From NCBI GenBank assembly GCA_001800975.1, contig MGWK01000055.1, positions 1 through 64,000 on the forward strand: 64,000 nt of DNA, read 5' to 3'. The stretch is from Flavobacteria bacterium RIFCSPLOWO2_12_FULL_35_11 (GTDB lineage: Bacteria > Bacteroidota > Bacteroidia > Flavobacteriales > Flavobacteriaceae). Position numbers and translations under genes: made by a program. The first letter of the stretch is position 1. The number at the start of each line of letters is the position of its first letter. The notes under the pieces were generated by a model that worked only from the letters and a program-made list of their open reading frames with translations, ran no database searches and was not told the DNA's origin. Below, in pieces: positions 1-7,659 of this stretch.

Positions 1-4
1 TACT

Positions 5-388
5 ATGGGTAAAAATAAGATTGATAGATACTTTAAAGAGGGCACTATTATTGGGCAGAAAAAGGCTGTGATTGACGATAGAGAGTTGGCTGTTTTAACC
101 GGTTTAGGTGCGGGCGCCCTTGGTGGTGCTGCTATTGGCGGAATGAATTCTAATGCTGTTCAAGGCGGGTTAGTCGGTGCGGTCTTAGGTGGGCTTGCCG
201 GCGGGATAATGGGTAATGAGGTTATTGCTTTTGAGACTACGATTCAGACTAAAGATGAGAAGGTTGTCGGTTTTTTAAAAGAGAAGCTGCCTCTTGGCAC
301 CGTTGTTGAATATACAATCAAGGACGGCAAGTTGAAAAATGTGGAAGTTATAGCGCTTTCTCAGGCAGAGTTTAAAATTATTAAATAG
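5..388 (+). CDS. glycine-zipper protein, possibly 5'-truncated by the window edge
   Basis: The protein has 127 residues. Residues about 30-72 are a glycine-rich hydrophobic stretch with repeated GxxxG spacing (GLGAGALGG, AIGG, GAVLGGLAGG), typical of glycine-zipper membrane or envelope proteins. The ends are hydrophilic. The first ATG lies only 4 bases from the window edge, so no ribosome binding site can be seen and the true start may lie upstream. The next gene starts 2 bases after its stop, so the two are probably co-transcribed. The function is unknown. The glycine zipper is seen directly; membrane association is inferred. Confidence 0.6.
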   Translation: MGKNKIDRYFKEGTIIGQKKAVIDDRELAVLTGLGAGALGGAAIGGMNSNAVQGGLVGAVLGGLAGGIMGNEVIAFETTIQTKDEKVVGFLKEKLPLGTVVEYTIKDGKLKNVEVIALSQAEFKIIK

Positions 389-390
389 TT

Positions 391-1026
391 ATGAACTATT
401 TTAAGCTTCTCTTGGCTCTTGTCGCTTCGGGGCTGTTTGCCACTCTAGCGCTTAAGCCCGTTTCTGCTGGGGACAAAGAGAAGTTAAGGGTTGATGATAG
501 TGGCTCAAAGAGTTACTGTCAACCACAAGCGAGAGGCGTGAGTGTGGGGAACACATCTACGCAAAGGGTTTCTTCAAGAGATAGCAAGACGGCTCTTGTT
601 GATAATAAAGAAGTTATCAAAAAGCAAGATAAAAAAAAGAGGGTTGAAGCAAAAGAAAATTCTGCGTCAAAACCTCTGGCTCCCAAAGAGAATCTCTATG
701 ATATTTTGATTGAGAATATCGCGCATAAACTTGAATTTAATATTCAAGACAACAGGACTCTTGAAAAAAGAGTCGTTAAACTAAACGGTGAAGATCTCTT
801 CAAAAAGATTAAGAGTGATTTTTCCTATATGCTTGAGAGCGAAATTGCAAAAGAGGCATTTCGGAACTATTTTTCCCACTACTATCAAAAAAACAAAAAC
901 CTTTCCAAAATATACAAAGATGTTAAGATTGATTTAATGAATTTTGAAAATTTTGTTAAGTTTTCTACTCTCGAAGAGGCTTTTTTGTCCTATAAAGAAC
1001 AAGAGCTCGCTAAGGATTCGTTTTGA
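391..1026 (+). CDS. putative secreted or membrane-anchored hypothetical protein
   Basis: The protein has 211 residues. The N-terminus (a Lys, then LLLALVASGLFATLALKP, then VSAG) looks like a signal peptide or single membrane anchor. The rest is Lys/Ser-rich and hydrophilic with several charged helical stretches. I do not recognise a family. The start follows the previous stop by 2 bases with no clear Shine-Dalgarno, which suggests translational coupling. Its TGA stop overlaps the TTG start of the next gene (TTGA), so the first three genes look like one operon. Confidence 0.6.
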   Translation: MNYFKLLLALVASGLFATLALKPVSAGDKEKLRVDDSGSKSYCQPQARGVSVGNTSTQRVSSRDSKTALVDNKEVIKKQDKKKRVEAKENSASKPLAPKENLYDILIENIAHKLEFNIQDNRTLEKRVVKLNGEDLFKKIKSDFSYMLESEIAKEAFRNYFSHYYQKNKNLSKIYKDVKIDLMNFENFVKFSTLEEAFLSYKEQELAKDSF

Positions 1027-1853
1027 CACCATACCTTTATATCGTCTCTATCGTCTCTTCACTTTTTGGATTAAATACTCCTCCGCATGGCGAAACGGCT
1101 TTGCTTTTCGCCGGCGGTCTTCTTCTTTTTGCCTTAGTGCTTGAAGCTAGTGCTTTTATAGAAAATAGTGGCGGGCGGACGGCAGTGCGAAGCGAGCCGA
1201 CGAGAGATTTATATCGATCGCAAAGCGTTGTTTATAATGCGCCGAAGAGTTCGCCTAGTTCCTCCTATTCTTTGCCAAAAATTGATTTATATCAGAGTGA
1301 TTTTGATATGAGATGCGGCGTTAAAGGTGACATCTATGAGGCGCAAATCAAAGAACTATTAAAAAAAGCGGTTAAGGTTTTTGGTGAGGTTAATCACTAC
1401 GGGCTCATTGTCTCCTCTTTGGAGATTGAGCCGCGTGGGCTGCGTAAGCAATATGACGGCGGGATAGATATCTTTTTTACCGTGAAGGATAAGAGAGGGA
1501 GTGAGAAGATAGGAGCGATTCAGTGTAAAAATTGGGATAGTTCGTATGAGGTTGAGCGCAATGAGATATCTCGTTTTTTTAATGTCATGGCTTCATCAAG
1601 TGAAAAATTCGTTCATGGGTTTTTTGTCTGTAATATTCCGGATACTATTTCAGATATGGATATGGTTTTATTTAGAAATATTAATTTTATCACCATTCCT
1701 TCTTTCATAAGAGAGAAGAGAGATAGGAGTGGTGCGGTTGAAGATTTGATAGCGCAGACAGCGAACTCGCGGAAAGCGGATTTTGGAGCCGAGTTTTCGC
1801 GGGCGCTTGTCTATGCCAGGCTGAATGAGATTAAAAATTCTTCGGGGAAGTGA
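1023..1853 (+). CDS. membrane-anchored Mrr-like (type IV restriction) endonuclease
   Basis: The protein has 276 residues. An N-terminal hydrophobic segment (residues about 18-40) is followed by a variable linker and then a PD-(D/E)XK nuclease-like core. Asp149 lies in YDGGIDIF and is followed by Gln167-x-Lys169 in IQCKNW, the arrangement typical of Mrr-family restriction domains, which cut modified DNA. The TTG start overlaps the upstream stop by 4 bases. An Mrr-type domain behind a membrane segment is less usual than the cytosolic form and may mean it guards against incoming DNA at the membrane; that is inference. The family call rests on motif recognition only. Confidence 0.6.
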   Translation: MTPYLYIVSIVSSLFGLNTPPHGETALLFAGGLLLFALVLEASAFIENSGGRTAVRSEPTRDLYRSQSVVYNAPKSSPSSSYSLPKIDLYQSDFDMRCGVKGDIYEAQIKELLKKAVKVFGEVNHYGLIVSSLEIEPRGLRKQYDGGIDIFFTVKDKRGSEKIGAIQCKNWDSSYEVERNEISRFFNVMASSSEKFVHGFFVCNIPDTISDMDMVLFRNINFITIPSFIREKRDRSGAVEDLIAQTANSRKADFGAEFSRALVYARLNEIKNSSGK

Positions 1854-1892
1854 AAAGATTTTGAACTTAGAGAAATATAAGGAAGTTGGGAA

Positions 1893-2360
1893 ATGAAACA
1901 TATAGTATTTAATCGGCTCTATCCATGTGGCGGCTGCGAAGTTATTGAGGCCGTAAAAGAGGAAGGGAGTAAAGTTAGGGTTCTTGAAATTAGTGACGCT
2001 CATACGCTTGATCTCTATATGGGCAAAAAGGTTTCCATTGGGGATGTTGTTTGGCTAAATGATTTTGAAGTTAGGTCGAAGGTGAGCTTTAATTCTTTTT
2101 TTGCTTTTTTGGAAAATACAGAGATTGAGAAGTTCTCTATTGAGGAGATTAAGTCGGTTGAGACTCTTTACCCTGCACAGCTTTGTAAGCTTACTGATGT
2201 TGAAAAGGGTGCTAGGGCAGCTCTTTTAAGAGATGAGTGGGTTAAGCTGATTAGGTCCGCTATTGACTCTTTTAATGATGACGGTTATCCGTCTATTGGT
2301 ACCGAAGAGGCAAAGAGAAGGGTTGCGGCGGCGGTTGAGCGGTATAGAGCGGGGAGATAA
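1893..2360 (+). CDS. hypothetical protein, 3' end at a recombination junction
   Basis: The protein has 155 residues and starts at an ATG behind AAGGAAG (1879-1885, 7-nt spacer). It carries an N-terminal CGGC pair and is otherwise a mixed charged protein; I do not recognise a family. The TAA stop lies inside the sequence ggggagataa (2351-2360), which is also the left edge of a remnant of a zeta-toxin gene whose intact copy lies at 12895 onwards. The last residues of this protein may therefore have been created by a recombination join. Confidence is moderate that the gene is real and low that its C-terminus is original. Confidence 0.5.
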   Translation: MKHIVFNRLYPCGGCEVIEAVKEEGSKVRVLEISDAHTLDLYMGKKVSIGDVVWLNDFEVRSKVSFNSFFAFLENTEIEKFSIEEIKSVETLYPAQLCKLTDVEKGARAALLRDEWVKLIRSAIDSFNDDGYPSIGTEEAKRRVAAAVERYRAGR

Positions 2361-2434
2361 AAAAAGATATTTCAAAAGAAGAGTTTGATTCTTTGGCATC
2401 AAATAATTTTAATATTTTACTTAATCAGCTTTAA
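2351..2434 (+). pseudogene. remnant of zeta-toxin 3' end (tail-less version)
   Basis: Bases 2351-2418 match 12895 onwards in the intact zeta-like gene with only a few substitutions. In the same frame they encode IKKDISKEEFDSLASNNF and then NILLNQL followed by TAA. The intact copy diverges after NFNIL and continues into an extension ending in the shared tail. The remnant therefore shows that a relative of this zeta gene ended without the tail, and that the array has been cut and joined here. The first HipBA promoter begins 12 bases later. Confidence 0.8.
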
Positions 2435-2445
2435 ATAGCTAATAT

Positions 2446-2475
2446 TTGAACTATTTATCTATATTATGGTACAAT
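2446..2475 (+). promoter_or_regulatory. promoter of HipBA module 1
   Basis: TTGAAC (2446-2451) and TACAAT (2470-2475) are separated by 18 bases, a good sigma70-type pair. The predicted transcription start near 2482 excludes the TTG at 2446 as a start codon for the downstream antitoxin. Confidence 0.6.
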
Positions 2476-2505
2476 ATCGTTAATATTTTAATGAAAAGGA
2501 ATTAT

Positions 2506-2784
2506 ATGGAGGATGGTTTTGATTTGGATGCTTTTGAATTTAAAACATCCAAAGAGATTATAAAATCTCTCTCTTTTAGGGTTGCGCTTCTTAGAAAAAA
2601 AAGATTTAAATCCCAAAAAATATTTGCTGAGCATATCGGAATGAGCTTTGGTTCTTATTCAAGGTTTGAGAAAACAGGAGAGGTCTCTTTAAGAGGTTTT
2701 ATTAGTATCATTAAAGGAATTGGGTGTATTGATGAGCTAAATACTCTTTTTCTTGAAGAAGAAAATATAATTGAGTGGAGGTAA
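2506..2784 (+). CDS. HipB-like XRE-family antitoxin of module 1
   Basis: The protein has 92 residues from the ATG at 2506, which sits 5 bases after AAAAGGA (2494-2500). Longer in-frame starts fall inside the promoter. The middle of the protein (KRFKSQKIFAEHIGMSFGSY) fits an XRE helix-turn-helix of the HipB type. It should bind and neutralise the HipA-like kinase encoded next and repress its own promoter, as known for hipBA systems. The ribosome binding site of the next gene (GGAGG, 2777-2781) overlaps its last codons, so the two are tightly coupled. Confidence 0.75.
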   Translation: MEDGFDLDAFEFKTSKEIIKSLSFRVALLRKKRFKSQKIFAEHIGMSFGSYSRFEKTGEVSLRGFISIIKGIGCIDELNTLFLEEENIIEWR

Positions 2785-2789
2785 GAGAG

Positions 2790-4208
2790 ATGGACCTTTT
2801 AGTAAAAGCGTGGGGAAAAGATGTTGGAAAAATAAAAGTAAAAAACGGGATAAGTTATTTTTCCCTCTCTCCATATAATAAATTAAATTTTTCACCAATT
2901 AAACTCCCACAAAAAGATAAAATCTATGAATTTTCTCATCTTCGTTATCAAAATGGCCTTCCCGGTTTAATAAATGACAGCTTGCCTGGGGTTTACGGCA
3001 AAGAATATTTGGACACCTTTTTTTTAAAGCATCTCGGGTTTAAGCCAACATATTTAGAAACTCTTCAATTCTTAGGTGAAAATACCATGGGCGCATTAAC
3101 CTATGAGCCTGAACTAAAGCATAGTGTAGATAGAAAAAATATTATCCTTGATGCTAAAGAGCTATATCAAGAAACAAAAAATGCTCTTACAGGGGAGGCG
3201 GATTTTTCTATTAATGAAATCATTGCGATATCAAACTCTGCGGCTTCGGGGGCGAGGCATAAAGCTATCGTCGGGTTTAATCCTGAAACAAAAAAAATGT
3301 TTGTCGGCGAGAAGTATAAACTTATGCCAAATGGGTATGTTCATTCAATTGTGAAATTTGATGATTCGGTTTTTAAAGTTGGTTCGTCTGGCGCTTTAAA
3401 AGAAAACAATTCTATTGAGACAAAAGGTGAATATATTTATTCTGTTTTGGCTAAAGCAAGTGGTATTTATATGCCGAATACTTATTTGGTTGAAGCGGGT
3501 GGTAGTTGCCATTTTGTTGTAGAACGGTTTGATATTGAAAAAAGAGAAGATACTGTTGCTAGAAAACATATACATTCGCTATCTGGCATTATGCACCAAA
3601 ATCCAGCAGAAACGACTTTTGACTACACAAATCTTTTTAGAATTGGGGAGAGATTAAACATCTCACATAAAGATAAAGAGCAATTTTTTAAAACTATGGT
3701 TTTTAATTTAGTGTTTGGGAATTGTGATGATCATACTCGAAACTTTTCATACCTTATGAGTAGTGATGGCGAATGGAGTTCAGCCCCAGCCTATGACTTA
3801 ACCTTCTCTTATAAAAAGAGACATCAAATGCTTTTTGACTACAAAAATGGATTTAATATAAAATTTGATGATATACAAAATATTGCTGATAAGTTCAATA
3901 TAAGTGGTGCAAAAGAGATTGTTCAGCGGATGGTTGATTTAAAGCGGGCTCTTTTACCAGAATTGGCCGCTCAATACGGCGTAGAGAGCTGGGCAGGGGA
4001 TGTGGCTAAGTTCACTCGCGGCGTTTTAGAGGGTGCCTTTAACACTCAAATTTTAAACAGCACTCCTGCGATAAGTGCTGAAAAAATGGGCGACTGTGGA
4101 GTAAATGAGATTTTTCGCCACGGTGATACCGATGGCTTAAGTGATGAGGAACGCGAAGATGCTGTTCGAGCGTTAGCGGACGGTGATTCGGGGTTGAAAC
4201 TTGGTTAA
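2790..4208 (+). CDS. hipA: HipA-like serine/threonine kinase toxin 1 with shared C-terminal tail
   Basis: The protein has 472 residues from the ATG at 2790, 8 bases after GGAGG; an upstream in-frame GTG overlaps that site and is rejected. It has a HipA N-terminal domain followed by the kinase fold, with VVERFD near residue 245, the catalytic motif NCDDHTRN (Asp313/Asp314) and SAPAYDLTF about 20 residues later. HipA kinases phosphorylate targets such as glutamyl-tRNA synthetase and induce growth arrest; the target here is unknown. After the natural kinase end there is an extension ending EREDAVRALADGDSGLKLG, shared with six neighbours. The last 33 residues are identical to those of the nucleotidyltransferase ending at 7558. 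Confidence 0.88.
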   Translation: MDLLVKAWGKDVGKIKVKNGISYFSLSPYNKLNFSPIKLPQKDKIYEFSHLRYQNGLPGLINDSLPGVYGKEYLDTFFLKHLGFKPTYLETLQFLGENTMGALTYEPELKHSVDRKNIILDAKELYQETKNALTGEADFSINEIIAISNSAASGARHKAIVGFNPETKKMFVGEKYKLMPNGYVHSIVKFDDSVFKVGSSGALKENNSIETKGEYIYSVLAKASGIYMPNTYLVEAGGSCHFVVERFDIEKREDTVARKHIHSLSGIMHQNPAETTFDYTNLFRIGERLNISHKDKEQFFKTMVFNLVFGNCDDHTRNFSYLMSSDGEWSSAPAYDLTFSYKKRHQMLFDYKNGFNIKFDDIQNIADKFNISGAKEIVQRMVDLKRALLPELAAQYGVESWAGDVAKFTRGVLEGAFNTQILNSTPAISAEKMGDCGVNEIFRHGDTDGLSDEEREDAVRALADGDSGLKLG

Positions 4209-4216
4209 GTTGTTTT
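4106..4216 (+). repeat. tail repeat copy 1 (111 bp)
   Basis: This block covers the end of hipA1 and 8 bases after its stop. It is identical to 7456-7566 except for one base (aaactt versus aagctt), although the two host genes are unrelated. Synonymous positions are conserved, so the block was copied recently or is held constant at DNA level. Confidence 0.9.
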
Positions 4217-4234
4217 TCACTCTTGCTTTATAAA

Positions 4235-4291
4235 TACACTTATTTGATTATTATTCATAAATAATATGTTATAATTACACTTATATGTGTA
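4235..4291 (+). promoter_or_regulatory. promoter and operator of HipBA module 2
   Basis: A TATAAT box lies at 4270-4275, with TTGATT at 4244-4249 as a loosely spaced -35 candidate (20 nt). The inverted repeat TACAC-TTATAT-GTGTA (4276-4291) sits just after the -10 box, and TACACTTAT is repeated at 4235 and 4276. This is a likely autoregulatory operator for the HipB-like protein that follows. Confidence 0.5.
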
Positions 4292-4304
4292 TTAAAAGAG
4301 ATTC

Positions 4305-4628
4305 ATGGATAAGATAAATATATTAAGCAATAATAATGAGATTTCGATGGTTTTAGCTAATAGAATAAAAGAAGAGAGGATTGCCCAAAATCTCAAGCAG
4401 TCTGATTTAGCTCGTAGAGCCAATGTCAAAATTCATGTTGTTAGAAATTTTGAACAATTTGGAAAAATAACTCTTGATAATTTAATATCTATTCTTAGGG
4501 GATTGCGCAAAGTAGAGGTGTTTTCAGGCATCTTTAATTTTTCAAAAGAGAGAATTGAGCTTGATGCGTTTGAGTATAAAGAAAAAATAATTAAAAAACA
4601 AAAAAAGAGGGTTTACAGTGCAAAATAA
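4305..4628 (+). CDS. HipB-like XRE-family antitoxin of module 2
   Basis: The protein has 107 residues. Residues about 20-75 form a clear XRE helix-turn-helix (RIKEERIAQNLKQSDLARRA, then NVKIHVVRNFEQFG), followed by a Lys-rich tail. It starts behind AAAAGAG. It should be the cognate antitoxin and autorepressor of the HipA-like protein whose gene it overlaps by 11 bases. The palindrome at 4276-4291 is the natural candidate operator. Confidence 0.82.
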   Translation: MDKINILSNNNEISMVLANRIKEERIAQNLKQSDLARRANVKIHVVRNFEQFGKITLDNLISILRGLRKVEVFSGIFNFSKERIELDAFEYKEKIIKKQKKRVYSAK

Positions 4629-5964
4629 TACTGAATGTAATATTTTTATATGGGATAAACTTGTTGGAAAAATGACATTAGTAAAAGATAAGATTTATTT
4701 TAGGTACGATAAAAATTTTACACTTGAAATTTCTCCTATTTCCCTGCCTACAGGGAGTGTTCAATATGAATTCAACAATCTCAAGTTCCAAAATAGTATC
4801 CATGGTGTATTCTCTGACTCCCTTCCCGATTCTTTTGGTGAAAAAATCATTAATAATTATTTTTTAAGCAGGGACGCCGGCTTCAAGCCTAATACTATTG
4901 ATAAACTATTGTTTATCGGCGATGTAAGCCTAGGTGCGCTGCGATATGAACCCATTGCCCAAAGTGGCGATATGAAAAATATCAGCATCGAGCTTAAAGA
5001 TGCAAAAGAGTATAAAAAATCATTATTTGAGCAAAATAATTACAACTCAATAAGAGTTGCTGCTGATATGTACAAATCATTTTCGCCCGCCGGCGGGGCA
5101 AAACAAAAGATGCTTTTGAGCTATAGCGAAAAAGACAATATGTTTTACATTGGAACTGCGAGAGATGGAGATAAGAAATTAATTGTAAAGATTGATGAGA
5201 GTGACAAGCCCGAAGAGATATTAGATAGCCGGATTGAGTATATATACTCTTTGGCTGCTAAAAGATGCGGGATTAATATCCCCCAAACTTATCTATTTGA
5301 GGATGAGCTTGGGTTTAGCCACTTTGCGGTAGAGAGATTCGATATTGATAAAAATAATGAGCGGCTACATGTCCACACGCTGTCCGGCTTATTAAATCTT
5401 GAAAAATCAACTTGTATTGATTACACAAAATTTATAGAGATTGCGAAATTGCATCTTTTTGTAGAAGATAGAGATGTGGAAGAAATTTATAGGAGAATGG
5501 TCTTTAATTTTGTTTATAACAATAATGACGATCACCTTAAAAATCATTCATTCCTGATGGATAAAAGTGGGAGCTGGTCTTTGTCTCCCGCGTATGATTT
5601 GATTTACAACTGCACGGCATATCAAAACGATATGTATATGAGCATTAACAATAAAAGAAGTGGGCAGGTTTCATTTGATGATTTTAAAAAGATTGGTGAA
5701 AAATATGGTGTCAAAAGTTATTTAGATATCTTAAGAGAGATTAATGAGAGCACTCAATATTTTTGTGAGCTAGTTGATAAATATATTCCAGAAAATAGAA
5801 AAATTGATTCAATAGTTTTGAAAAATACTAAAAAAGTTTTTGAGTGCTCTCAAGAAAAAGAGAAGCATGAAATAGCGGCGATAAATGAGACGATGAGTGA
5901 TGATGAGCGCGAAGATGCTGTTCGAGCGTTAGCGGACGGTGATTCGGGGTTGAAACTTGGTTAA
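4618..5964 (+). CDS. hipA: HipA-like kinase toxin 2 with shared C-terminal tail
   Basis: The protein has 448 residues from a GTG start overlapping the antitoxin end; GAGGG lies about 6 bases upstream. The architecture matches hipA1: N-terminal HipA domain, FAVERFDID, catalytic NNDDHLKNH (Asp304/Asp305) and LSPAYDLIY. It ends in EREDAVRALADGDSGLKLG after a short linker (ETMSDD) that differs from the linkers in the neighbouring modules. The kinase parts of hipA1-3 are clearly divergent from one another, while the tails are nearly identical, so the tails have a different history from the catalytic domains. Confidence 0.88.
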   Translation: MQNNTECNIFIWDKLVGKMTLVKDKIYFRYDKNFTLEISPISLPTGSVQYEFNNLKFQNSIHGVFSDSLPDSFGEKIINNYFLSRDAGFKPNTIDKLLFIGDVSLGALRYEPIAQSGDMKNISIELKDAKEYKKSLFEQNNYNSIRVAADMYKSFSPAGGAKQKMLLSYSEKDNMFYIGTARDGDKKLIVKIDESDKPEEILDSRIEYIYSLAAKRCGINIPQTYLFEDELGFSHFAVERFDIDKNNERLHVHTLSGLLNLEKSTCIDYTKFIEIAKLHLFVEDRDVEEIYRRMVFNFVYNNNDDHLKNHSFLMDKSGSWSLSPAYDLIYNCTAYQNDMYMSINNKRSGQVSFDDFKKIGEKYGVKSYLDILREINESTQYFCELVDKYIPENRKIDSIVLKNTKKVFECSQEKEKHEIAAINETMSDDEREDAVRALADGDSGLKLG

Positions 5965-5984
5965 GTTGTTTTGATATTGACTTG
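5908..5984 (+). repeat. tail repeat copy 2
   Basis: The block runs from cgcgaag in the hipA2 tail to gacttg after the stop. It shares the post-stop sequence ttaagttgttttgatattga with copy 3, so each copy also brings part of the next module's promoter region. Confidence 0.88.
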
Positions 5985-6010
5985 ATTTATAACTGATATT
6001 CAGTTATAAT
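5982..6010 (+). promoter_or_regulatory. promoter with operator of AbiE-like module 1
   Basis: TTGATT (5982-5987), a 17-nt spacer and TATAAT (6005-6010). The spacer contains the inverted repeat ATAACTG-ATATT-CAGTTAT (5989-6007), which overlaps the -10 box and is a probable repressor site. An ATG at 6009 is part of the -10 box and cannot be the gene start. Confidence 0.7.
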
Positions 6011-6032
6011 GGTAGATAAAAAAGGAGATATG

Positions 6033-6680
6033 ATGACTGATTTTGAAATAGCTAAAATGTTAGAAATTCCTTTAAAGACGCTTGCAGATTGGAAGGGCAA
6101 AAAAAGCAAAAGAAATAAGCTTTATGTTTTTTTGTCAAAAATGAGCTTGGATGAAGCTCAAAAGATAGATAGAAGAGAGTTAGAAATAGAACAAAATACA
6201 AAGTTTAGCCCTAATGCAAAATGGGTTAAGCTTGATAAGAGTTGGTTTTTTACCGACTTGCTTTGGTCAAGCGGGAATGGGCAGAGAATAGCCGTAGATA
6301 CTATTATAGTAGTTTATATGAGTAATCCGGATCAAAGAAATACGGATGTGCTTATAGATTTGTTCGGTGTAGAGCGATTAGAGAAGGTTGTTAATAAGCA
6401 TTTTGACTTTGACGACTTCTCAAAAAGAACAAAGCCGGTAGCGTTGGCACAGATACGATATGGGCGAAAAAAGGTTTTTAGAAAATCTAGCGAGGCTGAT
6501 TTAAAGATAGATATAGATAAGCTCGCTAAGGTCTTGAAGCGGGCGACGCAGAAAAGGATTGATGCGATTGTCAGCAGGGTTGACAAGGATATTGTTTTGG
6601 AAGCGGCTGAAAAAAATGAATTTCCTGAATCATTTATTATAGAAGATAAAGTAATGTACTCACTAAGGAAAATGGCATGA
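6033..6680 (+). CDS. antitoxin-like partner of nucleotidyltransferase 1
   Basis: The protein has about 215 residues from the ATG at 6033, 5 bases after AAAGGAG (6021-6027); an ATG at 6030 is also possible. The N-terminus (FEIAKMLEIPLKTLADWKGK) looks like a helix-turn-helix. Its stop overlaps the start of the AbiEii-type gene (ATGA, 6677-6680), the usual antitoxin-toxin coupling. In AbiE systems the first gene encodes the transcriptional repressor and antitoxin; this protein is probably an analogue, although I do not see a clear AbiEi domain. Confidence 0.65.
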   Translation: MTDFEIAKMLEIPLKTLADWKGKKSKRNKLYVFLSKMSLDEAQKIDRRELEIEQNTKFSPNAKWVKLDKSWFFTDLLWSSGNGQRIAVDTIIVVYMSNPDQRNTDVLIDLFGVERLEKVVNKHFDFDDFSKRTKPVALAQIRYGRKKVFRKSSEADLKIDIDKLAKVLKRATQKRIDAIVSRVDKDIVLEAAEKNEFPESFIIEDKVMYSLRKMA

Positions 6681-7558
6681 CTACGGATTTGATGAAAATT
6701 TTAACAGACATAAAAAATCATAATATTTTTAAAGATTTTGACTTTAGACTTATCGGTGGAACCGCCCTGTCACATCACTTAAATCATAGACTCTCGGAGG
6801 ATTTGGACTTTTGTATAATGGGTAAGCTGCCTAAAGCTGCCATAAGTGACTTCTTAGACTATTGTGTTAAATTATATGGGAGAGAAAAAACATCTTTTAT
6901 AGGGTTCTCTCAAGGGAAGTTGCTTGATTTTGAAATAAACTGCGAAGATATTATGGATTATGAGCAGAATTGGAAAATTGCCGGTGTAAAGGTTACTTTT
7001 TTTGACGGTTCGGATAATCGAGGCGTTAGGGATATTTTTAAAAACGACTGTTTTGTGCAAGAGGGCAATATAAAAATAGCGTCAGTAGATTCTATTTTTG
7101 CTATGAAGTCGTTAATGTTTTACAATAGGGCGAAGTCGAGAGATTATTTTGACTTGCTGCACATGTATGAGCATGATAAAAGCAGATATTCTGTTGAAAA
7201 AACTTTGTCTCTTATCCAAAAATATGAAATGGCATATCAAGGCGAAGATGGGATGAAGCTGTTTTTACAAAAGCTTGAATATCCTCCCTACTCAAAAGAG
7301 AGGGATGAGCCTTTAGTTGGATTAATATCTTACCCTGAGGATTTTAAAACTTTAAGCAATAGGCTTGTCGGTCTTATTAAAAATGCTGATATGGATATGG
7401 TTTTGCAATTAAAAGAGAGTTTAGAATTTTTAAAATTAGAGAGTAATGCGTTGGGTGAGATTTTTCGCCACGGTGATACCGATGGCTTAAGTGATGAGGA
7501 ACGCGAAGATGCTGTTCGAGCGTTAGCGGACGGTGATTCGGGGTTGAAGCTTGGTTAA
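6677..7558 (+). CDS. AbiEii/AbiGii-type nucleotidyltransferase toxin 1 with shared tail
   Basis: The protein has 293 residues. The nucleotidyltransferase signature is plain: LIGGTALSHHL (Gly27-Gly28-Thr29), then RLSEDLDF (Asp42, Asp44 as metal ligands), then a third acidic strand and a helical domain with KSRDYFDLLHM. Family members act as toxins in type IV-like toxin-antitoxin and phage abortive-infection systems, some by adding nucleotides to tRNA acceptor stems. After the normal end the protein carries the 33-residue block EIFRHGDTDGLS... to ...GLKLG, identical to the end of hipA1 although the enzymes are unrelated. Confidence 0.85.
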   Translation: MTTDLMKILTDIKNHNIFKDFDFRLIGGTALSHHLNHRLSEDLDFCIMGKLPKAAISDFLDYCVKLYGREKTSFIGFSQGKLLDFEINCEDIMDYEQNWKIAGVKVTFFDGSDNRGVRDIFKNDCFVQEGNIKIASVDSIFAMKSLMFYNRAKSRDYFDLLHMYEHDKSRYSVEKTLSLIQKYEMAYQGEDGMKLFLQKLEYPPYSKERDEPLVGLISYPEDFKTLSNRLVGLIKNADMDMVLQLKESLEFLKLESNALGEIFRHGDTDGLSDEEREDAVRALADGDSGLKLG

Positions 7559-7566
7559 GTTGTTTT
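7456..7566 (+). repeat. tail repeat copy 3 (111 bp)
   Basis: 110 of 111 bases are identical to 4106-4216, at the end of an unrelated gene (nucleotidyltransferase versus kinase). Confidence 0.9.
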
Positions 7567-7570
7567 GATA

Positions 7571-7599
7571 TTGACTTGTTTGCTAATAATCAATATAAT
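7571..7599 (+). promoter_or_regulatory. promoter of HipBA module 3
   Basis: TTGACT (7571-7576), a 17-nt spacer, TATAAT (7594-7599). A second TATAAT lies at 7606-7611. The inverted repeat GTTTTA-TTATGAT-TAAAAC follows at 7624-7642 and may be the operator. The -35 box lies in sequence that travels with the tail repeat. Confidence 0.65.
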
Positions 7600-7659
7600 A
7601 CATACTATAATAAGTCTTAATTAGTTTTATTATGATTAAAACACAATATAGGAAGTTTT

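Noticed and set aside
944-1144. Frame overlapping the secreted protein and the Mrr-like gene.
   Set aside because: It is a shadow in another frame of two better supported genes.
2446-2505. Longer start (TTG at 2446) for the first HipB-like antitoxin.
   Set aside because: The TTG is part of a good -35 box, and the ATG at 2506 has an AAAAGGA site at 5 nt.
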